Source: Artemisia argyi
Taxonomy: Eukaryota > Streptophyta > Magnoliopsida > Asterales > Asteraceae
Direction of reading: 5' to 3'
Assembly: GCA_030686995.1 (NCBI GenBank)
Contig: CM060697.1
Coordinates: 100,392,147 to 100,456,146, forward strand
Length of the DNA stretch: 64,000 nt
Below the pieces are notes generated by a model. It did not search any database and had not been told where the DNA came from. It saw only the letters and a list, made by a program, of their open reading frames with translations. Positions 51,604-64,000 of this stretch are shown here, one piece after another (the stretch's first letter is position 1; each line of letters begins with the position of its first letter). The translations under genes were made by a program, and so were the position numbers.

Positions 51604-52063
51604 TGCCGTTTACTTGTAGAAAATTTTTCCTCTTTTTCTGTCTCTAAATTTCTTGAGAAGGGAATAATTTTTCTTCTTTAAAGAAGAGTCAAGAATTTTG
51701 AAAATCCGTTTAGTTGGAGTTATATATATATTTTTTAAAAATGATATGAAGATTACCTCAAATTGCGACGGTGGCGGTGATGACTGGCGGTGGCGGCGAC
51801 CGTGGGCTGTGGAGGATGACACGAGAGATTAGGGATAGAATGGTGTATGTGTTTTTTTTTGGAATTGGAAAAAAATGAGAAAGAAAAAAGTGAGTATAAT
51901 AGAATGGACTTTTCAATTTCTTAGTTAAAATTTAGAAAACGAGAATTTTTTTTTTGAAAATTGTTGGAAAAAAATGTGACTAAACGGATTTTCAATTTTT
52001 TAATTTTCACATGAAAAATTTCTTAGAAAAATGAATTTTTTTTCACCAACTAAACGCACCCAA
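51604..52063. mobile_element. MITE-like element with terminal inverted repeats
   Basis: The left end GGTGCCGTTTACTTGTAG and the complement of the right end (GGGTGCGTTTAGTTGGTG) are imperfect inverted repeats about 460 bp apart. No protein is encoded. The target duplication was not resolved. Confidence 0.5.
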
Positions 52064-52908
52064 AGCTTTTAAATTGAGGGCACTTTAACATTTTATAACA
52101 AAGCAAACACATTTTCCTACTAACTTAACCATTCTCCGAAGCATTTATTGGGGCCTTTCCCCCACTACTTAAAGCATGCCTCCGGCCTTACATAGATATT
52201 CGCAAACACTGTAATCAAACATGCCATTGAAATTTCCTTTGGAGCGATGTGCACTTCAGGTTTACTTGAATTTGTTTTGGAAACAACATGAATTTATTTT
52301 AATAAACAACAAAACTATAATGTAATACACAATAGGCTAAACTATCACATCATATATTTCGATGTAGACAGGCTTTTTTATGTTGATTTGTAACCAATAA
52401 AATGACTTTGTCTGACATACTCAAAATATCTTCTTCAAATTCGGCTCCTCATATGAGAAATGCTTCTGGTTTCAAGTCTTCCAGAAGCAGCTGTGAAACT
52501 GCATGCCGCAAAACACTGAAGCTGGAAAGGGGTATATGTTAGAACATTTAGGATCACAGTAATCTAAGAGTCGTGTAAACACTTTCAGATTGAAGTATTC
52601 GATGGTTCTATCGAAATCTCAAATTGGATAAAACTCATATTTAGAAACGAGATTGTGTTTTGTTGTTATGAAACAAAACCAGACATAGAGAATATGATAT
52701 TGACCAACCAAAACTGAAAAACGGTTATAACTGCTATGCAGGTATTATAACCGCCATCGGTTAAATTGACAGGCAAAATATAGGTCCAAAATTACAGGAA
52801 TTTTATTTTTAAGTGCGCTTTTAACATAGCACTTTATACCAAATAAATTTTTTTCCAACTGACATGGCAGCTCGACCCCAGCCAGGGACCTTTGGACCCT
52901 GCTACTAG
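52064..52908. other. Intergenic, nothing recognised
   Basis: AT-rich DNA leading into GC-rich phrases (GACCCTGCTACTAGGGGC) at the left edge of duplication copy 3. Confidence 0.35.
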
Positions 52909-53986
52909 GGGCTGCCGCCCCTGGGACCCTGCTACCGGGGCACCTGTGATTCGGGTTTTCGCCCACGAATGATAATCATAATAACGTCATACAAGTGTGC
53001 ATTCTGCACAACCCCGACTTGTTGAACATTTATCATGATTACATATTTGTCAACTAAGTCAATCCATTACACTTAAATCATATCGGTGACGCAAAATCAC
53101 CAACAGTATATAGCTCCTTTATAACTGGTCTCAAGCTTCCAATAAAACCTAATATGCCACACGATGTGCATCTGACAAAGGTAGGAAACCCCACCAAAAG
53201 AACACCATAGAGCAAAGCGAATCGACCCAGTTACATGCAACTAACAAGTGATCAGACCTTCAGTTGAACAATAACAAATAGAGAAAATAGAGAATTACAA
53301 TCAATGTCCCTTTTACATATCTCGATTAACACAGATGGGCGGGAGTCTGTCTTTATCTGATTTGCATATAAAAATGCACACTTTTTCAGGAACTAATGAG
53401 TTCCAATGTTCCATATATATACATCAAGGGGATTTTCACATATAGAACTTGAATATATACAATTATACATCAATGTAACACAATGCTAGTAATATGTATA
53501 CAAAGACAGAATTCCCATTTTTGTAAACAAAACTAGGTCAATTTTTTATTGTGTCTAACTAAAAACCGCATTTGCTGGAACATAAGTGTTTTATTGGTGC
53601 TAATCATAGACATAAGGGAAATGTTTAGCAGTCCCAGCCTATTAAAAATAAATAAATAAATAAAATGTATGATTTTTATTGTTTAATTATCCAAAAACTT
53701 TGCATACTTGTTTTAGTGTGTATATATCGCTGAAAGTAGTGTAGTATATATTTTTCATCAAATACATCACTCTTTTACAAAGTAAACAAACAACTTATAT
53801 GAAATACAAAAATTTGACGAAGCATCCAAGTTCAATCAATAATAATTCTGGATTACAAATACAGCCCCCAGCTTGTTCAAGTAAATAAGAGGCCTCTCCT
53901 TGGACTCCCGTCAATAAATCAAATCACACGTTAGCTTAATTAATTTTGAGGCAAAAAGAATAAATATCATCATTTCACGGCATGCT

Positions 53987-56265
<2,279 letters not shown>

Positions 56266-56326
56266 ATTGCTTAGTTAACAAATACACAAAGAAGAAGAGA
56301 TGATTTGGAAACTCAGGAGAGTTTCC

Positions 56327-56336
56327 AATTTATAGT
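56327..56336 (-). promoter_or_regulatory. TATA box of peroxidase 3
   Basis: ACTATAAATT on the minus strand, with the same spacing to the ATG and the same adjacent GGAAACTC/GAGTTTCC inverted repeat (56307-56326) as peroxidase 1. Confidence 0.65.
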
Positions 56337-56578
56337 TATGAAGATGAGAAAGTCACCTTTGAATGCTTCCATCAGTGAGTTGTTTTGGAGTTTGTTTATA
56401 CACAAATTGTTATTAGAAAAGTGTTGAATTTTGATATAGCCATCATTTATTATATGTGTGCACGACATATGAACATTTCAGTTTTTCAAGCTACTATGTT
56501 TAATTGAAGGTTGAAACCCTGCTAAATTAATAATTTTATACGGAATTTAGTATTCTTTTTTTATAATGATATGCAAAA

Positions 56579-56581
<3 letters not shown>

Positions 56582-56660
<79 letters not shown>
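56582..56660. repeat. (TA)n microsatellite
   Basis: About 80 bp of uninterrupted TA on the left side of the first foldback element. Confidence 0.97.
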
Positions 56661-56664
<4 letters not shown>

Positions 56665-57073
56665 GTGCTTTATTTTCAGAACCTTGTTAAGTGCGGGAAC
56701 TGCGAGAACTCCAATTTTGCATTAGAAAATATGCATGTTCACATAAAACATGTATGTTTTCTTACATACACCTTAATACACATGCATGCGTATTAAGGTG
56801 TATGTAAGAAAACATATATGAACATGCATGTTTTCTAATGCATAATTGGAGTTCTCGCAGTTCCCGCACTTAACAGGGTTCTAAAAATAAAACCATTTTC
56901 CATTGATTTGTTGCACTTAACAGGTTTTTATATGAACATGTATGTTATGCATGTATGTGTATTAAGGTGTATGTAAGAAAACATACTTGTTTTATATATA
57001 CATGCATGTTTTCTAATGCAAAATTAGAGTTCTCGCAGTTCCCGCACTTAACAGGGTTCTGAAAATAAAGATA

Positions 57074-57076
<3 letters not shown>
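56661..57076. mobile_element. Foldback (MITE-like) element inside a TA repeat
   Basis: It starts GGGGTGCTTTATTTTCAGAACC-like and ends GGTTCTGAAAATAAAGATAC before TA repeats. Its arms share GTTAAGTGCGGGAACTGCGA. A second inverted copy of one arm lies internally (about 56,830-56,893). It is absent from duplication copy 1. It resembles the rice Micron type, which sits in TA microsatellites. Confidence 0.7.

Positions 57077-57144
<68 letters not shown>
57077..57144. repeat. (TA)n microsatellite
   Basis: About 68 bp of TA between the two foldback elements. Confidence 0.97.
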
Positions 57145-57149
<5 letters not shown>

Positions 57150-57358
57150 TGGTTCTAGAGAAAAGTGCATTTCGGTAGAAAAGCGAGAAAATAACTGTGA
57201 TGCACTAAAATAAACACTGTGATGCACCGTTTTTTCTTTTAACTGTGATGCACTAAAATAAAAATTGGTGCATCACAGTTAAAAATTTTAGTGCATCACA
57301 GTTATTTTCTCACTTTTCTACCAAAATGCACTTTTCTTTTGAACCGAACCCTATATAT
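57145..57358. mobile_element. Second foldback element inside a TA repeat
   Basis: Arms AGGGTATGGTTCTAGAGAAA and the complement of the end TTTGAACCGAACCCT pair over about 65 bp, including GAAAATAACTGTGATGCACT. TA runs border both sides. It is unrelated in sequence to the first element but has the same target preference. Confidence 0.7.
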
Positions 57359-57838
57359 AGGGTATGTATATATATATATACATATAAAACTTGGTGATGT
57401 TGGAACACCATTGCAACACCGTGCTACTAGACTGCAAAGACGATAAAACAGAAGAACACTCCACCAAACGAGAGAAGTAAAACCCAAGTTCTCTGTCGAG
57501 CATTGCAAGTTGTTTAAAAATTAAATAAATTCAGGAATAACCAGTCTACATATTATTATAACTTTGAAACTATGTTTTAATGTAGATAGGGTGTCATTGG
57601 AAGCACGAAGGTTTCAACTTGGGTGTTTTTAAAGTTATTCACCTAACATTGAAAACCAACTTGGGCCTCTCATTTTTTTATTTTTTACGATCAAATATCT
57701 TTTTTAGTTGCAAGGTCGACGAACAAATTACTTAAGAAAGAAACACCATTTTGGTAAAAAACTGGCTACTCCTTTATTTGAACTTATCCTTCGAGTTGAT
57801 GTGCCGTGCAAACTTTGGTATCAAGCCAAACCTAAATC

Positions 57839-58148
57839 TTGCTACGTTTCTCCGTTGCATAATCTTGTTCGCAATTTTTTCTCCCACCCATTACAATTCT
57901 TAATTGATTGATTATTTTATGTCATTTTACTTCTTAAAATTTCATCAACATCAAAAGCTAATTTACCAAACACTTCTATTAAAAAAAAAAAAAAAAAAAA
58001 AAAATACAACTTGTATCTCATGTTTACAACTTACAACTTATAATTTAAAACTTATATATAGCTAATTTTGCCAAATATACATTGTGACCCGAATAATCTT
58101 TATCTTATGCTCGTTATTATTATTAGTTAAAAGTTAGAGGACCAAACT
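57839..58148. other. Intergenic with poly-A run
   Basis: AT-rich DNA with a 25-A run at about 57,980-58,004. No gene is seen. Confidence 0.4.
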
Positions 58149-58348
58149 TGTTAGTTAGAAACATTACAACCGAAAGTTAGTTAATTCGGTTAGAAAACAT
58201 GAAGGGTTGCATCGGTTCACAACATACCGATTCATACTCTATATATACATATGTATTTGTAACGTTTAAATGTTAATGAACATATAGATTTTACTTATTC
58301 ATGTTTGCAACTTATTAATATCGATCTAGAGAGAAAAGTGGGACAACA
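58149..58348 (+). repeat. 5' LTR of a copia element (about 200 bp)
   Basis: It starts TGTTAGTTAG and ends GGGACAACA. TGGCATCAAGAGC follows at 58,351, a degenerate form of the initiator-Met tRNA primer site (TGGTATCAGAGC). A TATA-like CTATATATAC lies near 58,238. Confidence 0.65.
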
Positions 58349-59541
58349 ATTGGCATCAAGAGCAAGGATTATATACCGAGAATTCACAACGATTTCTGCA
58401 TAACGAAATCAAAAATTCAGAACTAAAAGCCAAAGAAAAGACGCAGGAAAAGAGGAAGAACAAATCGTTATTCCTTCTTGAGCGAAAGAGACAACTTGTT
58501 TTTCTTTAATCTTCCAAAGGAAACATACAAGTTTGAATAAGGAAACGCGTAGAAAAGATAGTGCACAATCTGTTTTACGTAGGGGTTGCAAACGCATAAC
58601 ATCAAGCGTATTGGTGTCGTGGAAGAGAAGGAGACTTTGTGTAGTAAGAAAAACGAACCGGTTTGAAAAAAAACACAAAGCAAGGCGTTGTTGAGTAGAA
58701 AAGCGTATACGTAGTATCTTGAATACTTGAAAAGGAGCGTGTGGAGTTTGTGTCGATTATAACACAAAGAACAACAACAACGAAGACGCAAGAAACAGAA
58801 AAACCAAAGGTTTGGTTTGTTTCGCTGCAACGAAGATCAAAACAAAGTGACTGTTTTTTATTCAAAGATTACCAAGGCGTGGTAACGAAGGAACGTGTGT
58901 AGGAGACTTAGAGATCTCAAGAAACGAGATCAAGGACAACACACAAGAAGGAAAATAACAACATGTAGTGTGGTATTTAGGAGTTTGTTTGATTGTCTTG
59001 TGTCAAAGTAAATTCTGGCAACAAACAACAACAAGAATTAGGAGGCCGTGAGTCTTCTGGTTGTGGAACAAAAGAATTAGAAAAGAAAAACAAAACAAGA
59101 AGGCCGTGACATTTTTTGTTAGACTCGTTGGGTACAAAAAAAAACAACAACAACAATTCGACAAGAAGAAAAGGAAGGAACCTTGGCGTATTATTTTTTG
59201 ATTCGAACCAAAAAAAAAACAGAAAGCAGGAAAGGAAATTCGAAAGATTGTGTTGAAAATTGAAGTCGAATTGGTGAAGAAAACAAAAGAGCGAAGGGAA
59301 TACATCTCGTATTCAATATAATAACGAGGTCACAAGTTTCAAATTTTCTAGATTTCAATTCATATTAGAATAGTATAGATCTTGTTAGTTTATACTATTA
59401 GGAAATCCCGAGAACTATTATTGATCCCGTAATTACTAGAAATTCCCGAAAACTATATATATTCCCATAGTAGAAGAGATACCATACTAAGAAAATAATT
59501 CCCATACATAATAGAAAGTGAAGATAATTAATACTTTTAAG
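58349..59541 (+). other. Leader of the copia element
   Basis: A purine-rich leader of nearly 1.2 kb with AACAACAACAA and GAAGGCCGTGA words. Minus-strand frames of 60-120 residues across it are low-complexity shadows. Confidence 0.5.
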
Positions 59542-60468
59542 ATGGCCGATGATACAAACGCATCAACTACATTAAAACCCTTAACATCTATTGCACAATA
59601 CCAATGCCCTAAGTTGAAAAATACAAATTACATGGTATGGGCTATACAAATAAAGGTTATATTAGAAGCACATGGTTTGTGGGAGACAATAGAACCTAAG
59701 GAAAACACACAATTAGATGATAAGAAGGATAAGGCAACTATTGCCCTTCTATATCAAGCATTGACCGAGGATGTGATTTTACAAGTAGCAAGTTGTAAAA
59801 CGGCAAGGGAATTATGGGAATCGTTAAAAAGGAGACACGTTGGCGAAGAGAAAGTGCAACAAGCACGATTACAATCCTTAATGATAGGATTTAATGCCCT
59901 TCAGATGAAGGAAGATGAAACGGTGGATGCATTTGCAGAAAAGTTAAACGGCTATGTCACGAAGGCAAAAGAACTAGGGAAAGCAATAGATGAATCACTT
60001 ATAGTTAGAAAACTATTAGACTCCACACCCGATAGATTCATTCAGATAGTAGCATCCATAGAACAAACTAGTGATCTAGACAACATTACCCTAGATGAGA
60101 TCACTGGAAAACTCAAGGCGTTTGAGGAAAGGATAAAACTCCGGAAAGGAGGTCAAGTTGAAAGCCAGTAGAATTTACTATTCACACATGGTGAACACTC
60201 AGGAAGAGGAAAGCGTTTTAGTAAACGTGGAGGTAGATCAAACTATTCACGAGGAAACTGGCGAAACAACAAACACAGAAATAACTCACAAGAAGGAAAC
60301 TCAAATTATAAGGGAAACCCTAATAAGAATACAAATAGAAAGGATTTGAGTACGTTAAGATGTTTCAAATGTAACAAACTTGGACATTTCATGAGTAAGT
60401 GTAGAGTAAAAACAACAGCTCAGGAACAATCGAACCTTATCTTAGAAGATGATGAACCATCACTGTGA
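59542..60468 (+). pseudogene. Copia gag (UBN2-type) with in-frame stop
   Basis: MADDTNASTTLKPLTSIAQY starts the protein. An ATG eight codons upstream is in frame but less likely. The gag core (YMVWAIQIKVILEAHGLWE, ARELWESLKRRHVGEEKV, DAFAEKLNGYV) is the UBN2 family that packages copia RNA. A TAG at 60169-60171 interrupts the frame just before a Gly/Arg/Asn-rich linker and a zinc knuckle, CFKCNKLGHFMSKC (60361-60402). The frame ends at TGA 60466-60468. Confidence 0.9.
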
Positions 60469-60474
60469 AATGGC

Positions 60475-62373
60475 TATGCACGAAACCAAACACGAGGAAG
60501 TGTTGTTGAATGAAGGCCAAATTCAACTAAGGAAATATGCTTCAAAGGACGAAAGCATATGGTATTTAGATAATGGTGCAAGTAACCATATGACGGGAAC
60601 TAAGAGTCATTTTAAGGATATGGATGAAAACATAACAGGACGAGTACGTTTTGGAGATGGATCATATGTACAGATAAAGGGAAAAGGCTCTATATTGTTA
60701 GGTTGTAGAAACCAGGAACAAAAGGTAGTATCAGATGTATATTATATACCAAACCTTAAGAGCAACATACTAAGTCTAGGACAACTTACAGAAATAGGTT
60801 GTAAAGTTATAATGGATGGAAATAAACTGACTTTGTATGATAAGAGCAGAAGATTGTTGATGAAAGTTGAAAGATCCAAGAACAGACTTTACAGTATTAG
60901 ATTACAGATAGACACACCTATATGTATCTTAGCAAATATAGATAACCAAGCATGGTTATGGCATGCTAGATTAGGTCATCTAAACTTTGACGATATCAAC
61001 AAGATGACTAGAAAAGGTCTAGTGGATGGAATACCTAGAATAAATAATGCAGGTCAGATTTGTGATGCATGTTTATTAGGAAAGCACAGTAGAACACCAT
61101 TTCCAAACCAAGCTAAATTCATATAAAAGAACCCGTTGGACTTAATATATGGAGACCTTTGTGGTCCTATTAGTCCAGCAACACACTCAGGCAAGAAACT
61201 CATATTCTTGTTAGTAGACGATTGTACACGTTTCATGTGGGCTTACTTTCTGACTTCGAAAGACCAAGCATTTAGTACATTCAAGGAATTTAAGCAAAAG
61301 ATAGAAATGAAAATGAGATTGAAAGTAAGGATGCTAAGAACAGATAGAGGAGGTGAATTTACATCAAATGAATTCACCAAATATTGTAAAGATAATGGAA
61401 TAGCATGACAGTTGACAGCACCATACTCACCACAACAGAATGGAGTAGTGGAGAGAAGGAATAGGACAATGTTATCAACTACGAGAAGTATGATGAAAGC
61501 CATGAAGTTACCCTTAACTTTTTGGGCGGAAGCAGTGAAACATGCTATTTACATACTCAATAGGGTACCTACAAGAGCCCTGATAGATAAAACTCCATAT
61601 GAGGCACTCTACAATAGAAAACCAAATCTAGAGCCTAAGGATATTCGGATGCACAACTTATGCAAAAATAACAATACCTCATTTAAAGAAGCTGGATGAT
61701 AGAAGCATACCGATGATCTACTTAGGAGTAGAGGAAGGATCAAAAGCATGTAGGTTATATGATCTGATAAGGAAAAAGAAACATGTTAGTAGGGACGTAA
61801 AGTTTATGGAAACAAAGCCGTGAGATTGGGAGAAGAGTGGAGAGGATACAAGTACACAAGACACATTTTGGGCTAGTTTTGTGGTAGACGAAGTTGACAA
61901 TGAAAACCCTATACCTGTCAACATAGAAAATGATGACGATATGTATCCAACACCGGATCCATTACCAGATCCAACATCAGAACCAGACTCACCAATTACA
62001 CCACCAACATACAATTATGACCCTAACTCAGAGGAAGAAGAAGCTGCTATTAGCTCATTAGAGAGCTCAGATCAAAGATTTGATCACACACCAGTACGAG
62101 GTTTCAAATAGGTAACGGAAATCTACAAAGATGCACGACAAGTTGAAACTGGAAGTTTATTCTTCACTGAAGAAGAACCTCGTAACTACAAGGATGCATC
62201 AAAAGATCAAAAATGGATTGAGGCCATGAAGATTGAATTAGATTCAATAAATAAGAATAAAACATGGATTCTTACTACATTGCCAGAAAATCAAAAGGCA
62301 ATTGGACTCAAGTGGGTTTTTAAAACAAAGCGAGATGCACAAGGAAAGATCATACGATACAAGGCACGTTTAG
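60475..62373 (+). pseudogene. Copia pol: protease, integrase, start of reverse transcriptase
   Basis: The protease motif is WYLDNGASNHMTG. The pre-integrase zinc-binding part has WHARLGHLNFDD and ICDACLLGKH. The integrase core carries its acidic residues in LLVDDCTRFMW, LRTDRGGEFTS and SPQQNGVVERRNRT. A degraded linker follows, then reverse transcriptase begins (WIEAMKIELDSINKNKTW, KWVFKTKRDAQG, YKARLV) and is cut at 62,374 by a TGTGACA LTR start. TAA at 61124 and TGA at 61406 interrupt the frame, and a frame change lies near 61,650. It is a non-functional copy. Confidence 0.9.
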
Positions 62374-64000
62374 TGTGACAACTGGCAAATTAAGGAGTTA
62401 TTTTGAAAACCCGCATTACATTAAAGTTCGTTTATAAATTTATATTTGGAATTTTATTCATAACAAACTGGTAAAAACAATATTTTGGTTGATTATATCT
62501 AAAATATTTTATGAATTTGAATTTGGATTATCGATATGATGAGTATTTATTTCGAGATTTTATTTGGCACTACGTTGACTCCGGCACTAGATAACCTAAC
62601 TAAAATTTTATGTCTTGAGTCTACGGATTCGACTATATATATATTTATTTATTGAACGTATTGTGATATTTTGGGAACGAGCTCAGTCCGAGAAAGAGTT
62701 GGAGTATTTTATAAAGTTACGGGTTTTGGTCCGTGTATTTTACACCTAGTCACCTTACCCTAAATATAATAACACTTTTGTTATTATTATTATTATTATC
62801 ATTATTAGTATTAGTAGTATTATTGTTGAGAAAAAGAAAGAAAGAAACATTTTTTTTTAAAAGAGTGAACTACAAAAACGTCCTTGTGGTTTACTGCTAA
62901 CACACACACCACACAACCTCATCTTTATAATATCTCTCTCTCTCTCTACCTTCATCAACCAAAACCCTAGCGGCCCTAGGATCCGGCCAGCCGCCGCTCC
63001 ACCGCCGGTCTTACAACACAACAATCACCACCATCTTCATCCCCTCCTCACGATCTTTCTTTTGGTGTACCTCACGCGCGTAACAAACAACCTTAAAACC
63101 CTCGATTTTACCACCACCGTCACTTTAACATTACAAATCTTGTGAATACTTGTTGGGTTATTGAAGAAATGCATTATTGGAGCCGTTTTGAAGGTGGGTG
63201 GCCACGATTTTATATCGTGTGCCTCGAACTTTGATTTAATCCGTGGCTACACGGGTTGTTTTTGTGGGATTCGAAATTTTATGAAATGGGAAATAATATT
63301 TTTGATATTGAAATGAGTTTGGTATCCGGGTTTGGTGTCTATCTTTTGATGTCGATGTGAAATCGAGAGTTGTGGCTCTCGGCTTGTGTTGTTTCTTGAT
63401 TATTTTGGTCTTGGGTTAAAGATACTGAGGATGTTGATCCTATTACCTTGTGTTTGGATGGATTTTGGTCACTATGGATGTTTATTGTTGCTCTTGTGAT
63501 GCCGCGACCCAAAGGGTCCGTATGGGCTGTTTTTGGTGTGCTCGGATGAGCCTAAGCCGAGACCAAAATGGTCTTGGGTTTGAGTCACCTTGACTCGTGG
63601 TGTAGCCGAGACCCAAGTGGGTCTCTCGGCACGGGTTTGACTTGGTAAAATCGACCCGGAACATATATATTTTGATGTCTTCTTGTTATTGTTCCATGTT
63701 ATTGTTGTTGTATATCACTATGGTTGATATGGTTATTGTTGGTACATGTTCTTGCGGCTTATATTATTTTTGGCCGAATGTTTTAGATGGGTCGAGACCT
63801 TGTGGTCTCGACAATGAGATTATTGTTACAATTGCGTTGTTGAGGAGTTGTTGACGAATGGTAAATGTGGGGACCGATTGTGAGACGGTCACTTAGATTG
63901 ACGGAGATAGGTTAGTCGGGTGCCGTAGTCGGACCCTATTGTTGTAGCACGTGATTTGGGTATTGTTGGACGGAGATTGATTACTTGGTTTGACTTGATT
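62374..64000 (+). mobile_element. Gypsy-type LTR interrupting the copia element; continues past window
   Basis: TGTGACAACTGGCAAATTAA starts exactly where copia homology ends. Downstream come a TTA repeat (62,780-62,825), a CT-rich leader with AAAACCCTAGCGGCC near 62,960, and GC-rich text repeating GACC(C/A)AAGTGGTCTCGG-like words (63,360-63,800). No gag or pol is seen before the end of the window. Confidence 0.6.

Noticed and set aside
58409..59305. Minus-strand frames of 87-120 residues
   Set aside because: They oppose the purine-rich leader of the copia element and are low-complexity.

Overview
The window is nuclear DNA of a flowering plant, probably a eudicot of the Asteraceae. It has intron-containing genes with GT-AG splice sites, class III (secretory) peroxidases, Ty1-copia, Ty3-gypsy, LINE and CACTA-type elements, AT-rich intergenic DNA and long minisatellite arrays. 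The Asteraceae placement is inferred from the gypsy gag at 32.7-34.9 kb, which resembles the family often annotated as 'MAK10-like protein' in Anthemideae. No search was run.

Layout. 1-2.2 kb: end of an LTR-like sequence. 2.2-7.3 kb: about 125 copies of a 41-bp tandem repeat. 7.9-11.1 kb: a 5'-truncated LINE between 18-bp target duplications, split by a solo LTR with its own 5-bp duplication. 11.6-13.8 kb: a broken universal stress protein gene and unrecognised plus-strand exons. 14.5-19.4 kb: a minus-strand cluster of exon fragments from unrelated host genes (SEC1/KEULE, SEC23, an RTN4IP1-like reductase, a phototropin-like kinase, alanine aminotransferase, CNX7). It looks like the cargo of a gene-capturing transposon such as a Helitron. 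20.6-22.99 and 28.74-28.93 kb: a decayed CACTA element, split by a 5.7-kb insertion (22,997-28,737) that looks like a giant solo LTR. 29.1-30.4 kb: a second 41-bp array related to the first. 30.7-37.55 kb: a second CACTA-like element (GRF zinc-finger ORF, accessory ORF, palindromic subterminal repeats, TAGTG end) carrying a nested non-autonomous gypsy element (31,138-36,167).

The functional core is three class III peroxidase genes on the minus strand (38.5-40.8, 45.0-46.6 and 54.0-56.3 kb). Each has four exons and encodes 325 residues, with catalytic histidines and eight cysteines intact. The first and third lie in a direct segmental duplication (about 37.55-41.63 and 52.91-57.84 kb). Their gene bodies are almost identical while the flanks differ by a few per cent, which suggests gene conversion or a very selective constraint. 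Two foldback elements inside TA repeats are present only in the third copy.

The rest is repeat DNA: a decayed copia fragment (41.8-43.5 kb), mirror-arranged minisatellites (48.2-50.4 kb), a MITE-like sequence (51.6-52.1 kb), a copia element with 5' LTR, gag and pol but several stops (58.1-62.4 kb), and a gypsy-type LTR that cuts the copia element and runs off the window end.
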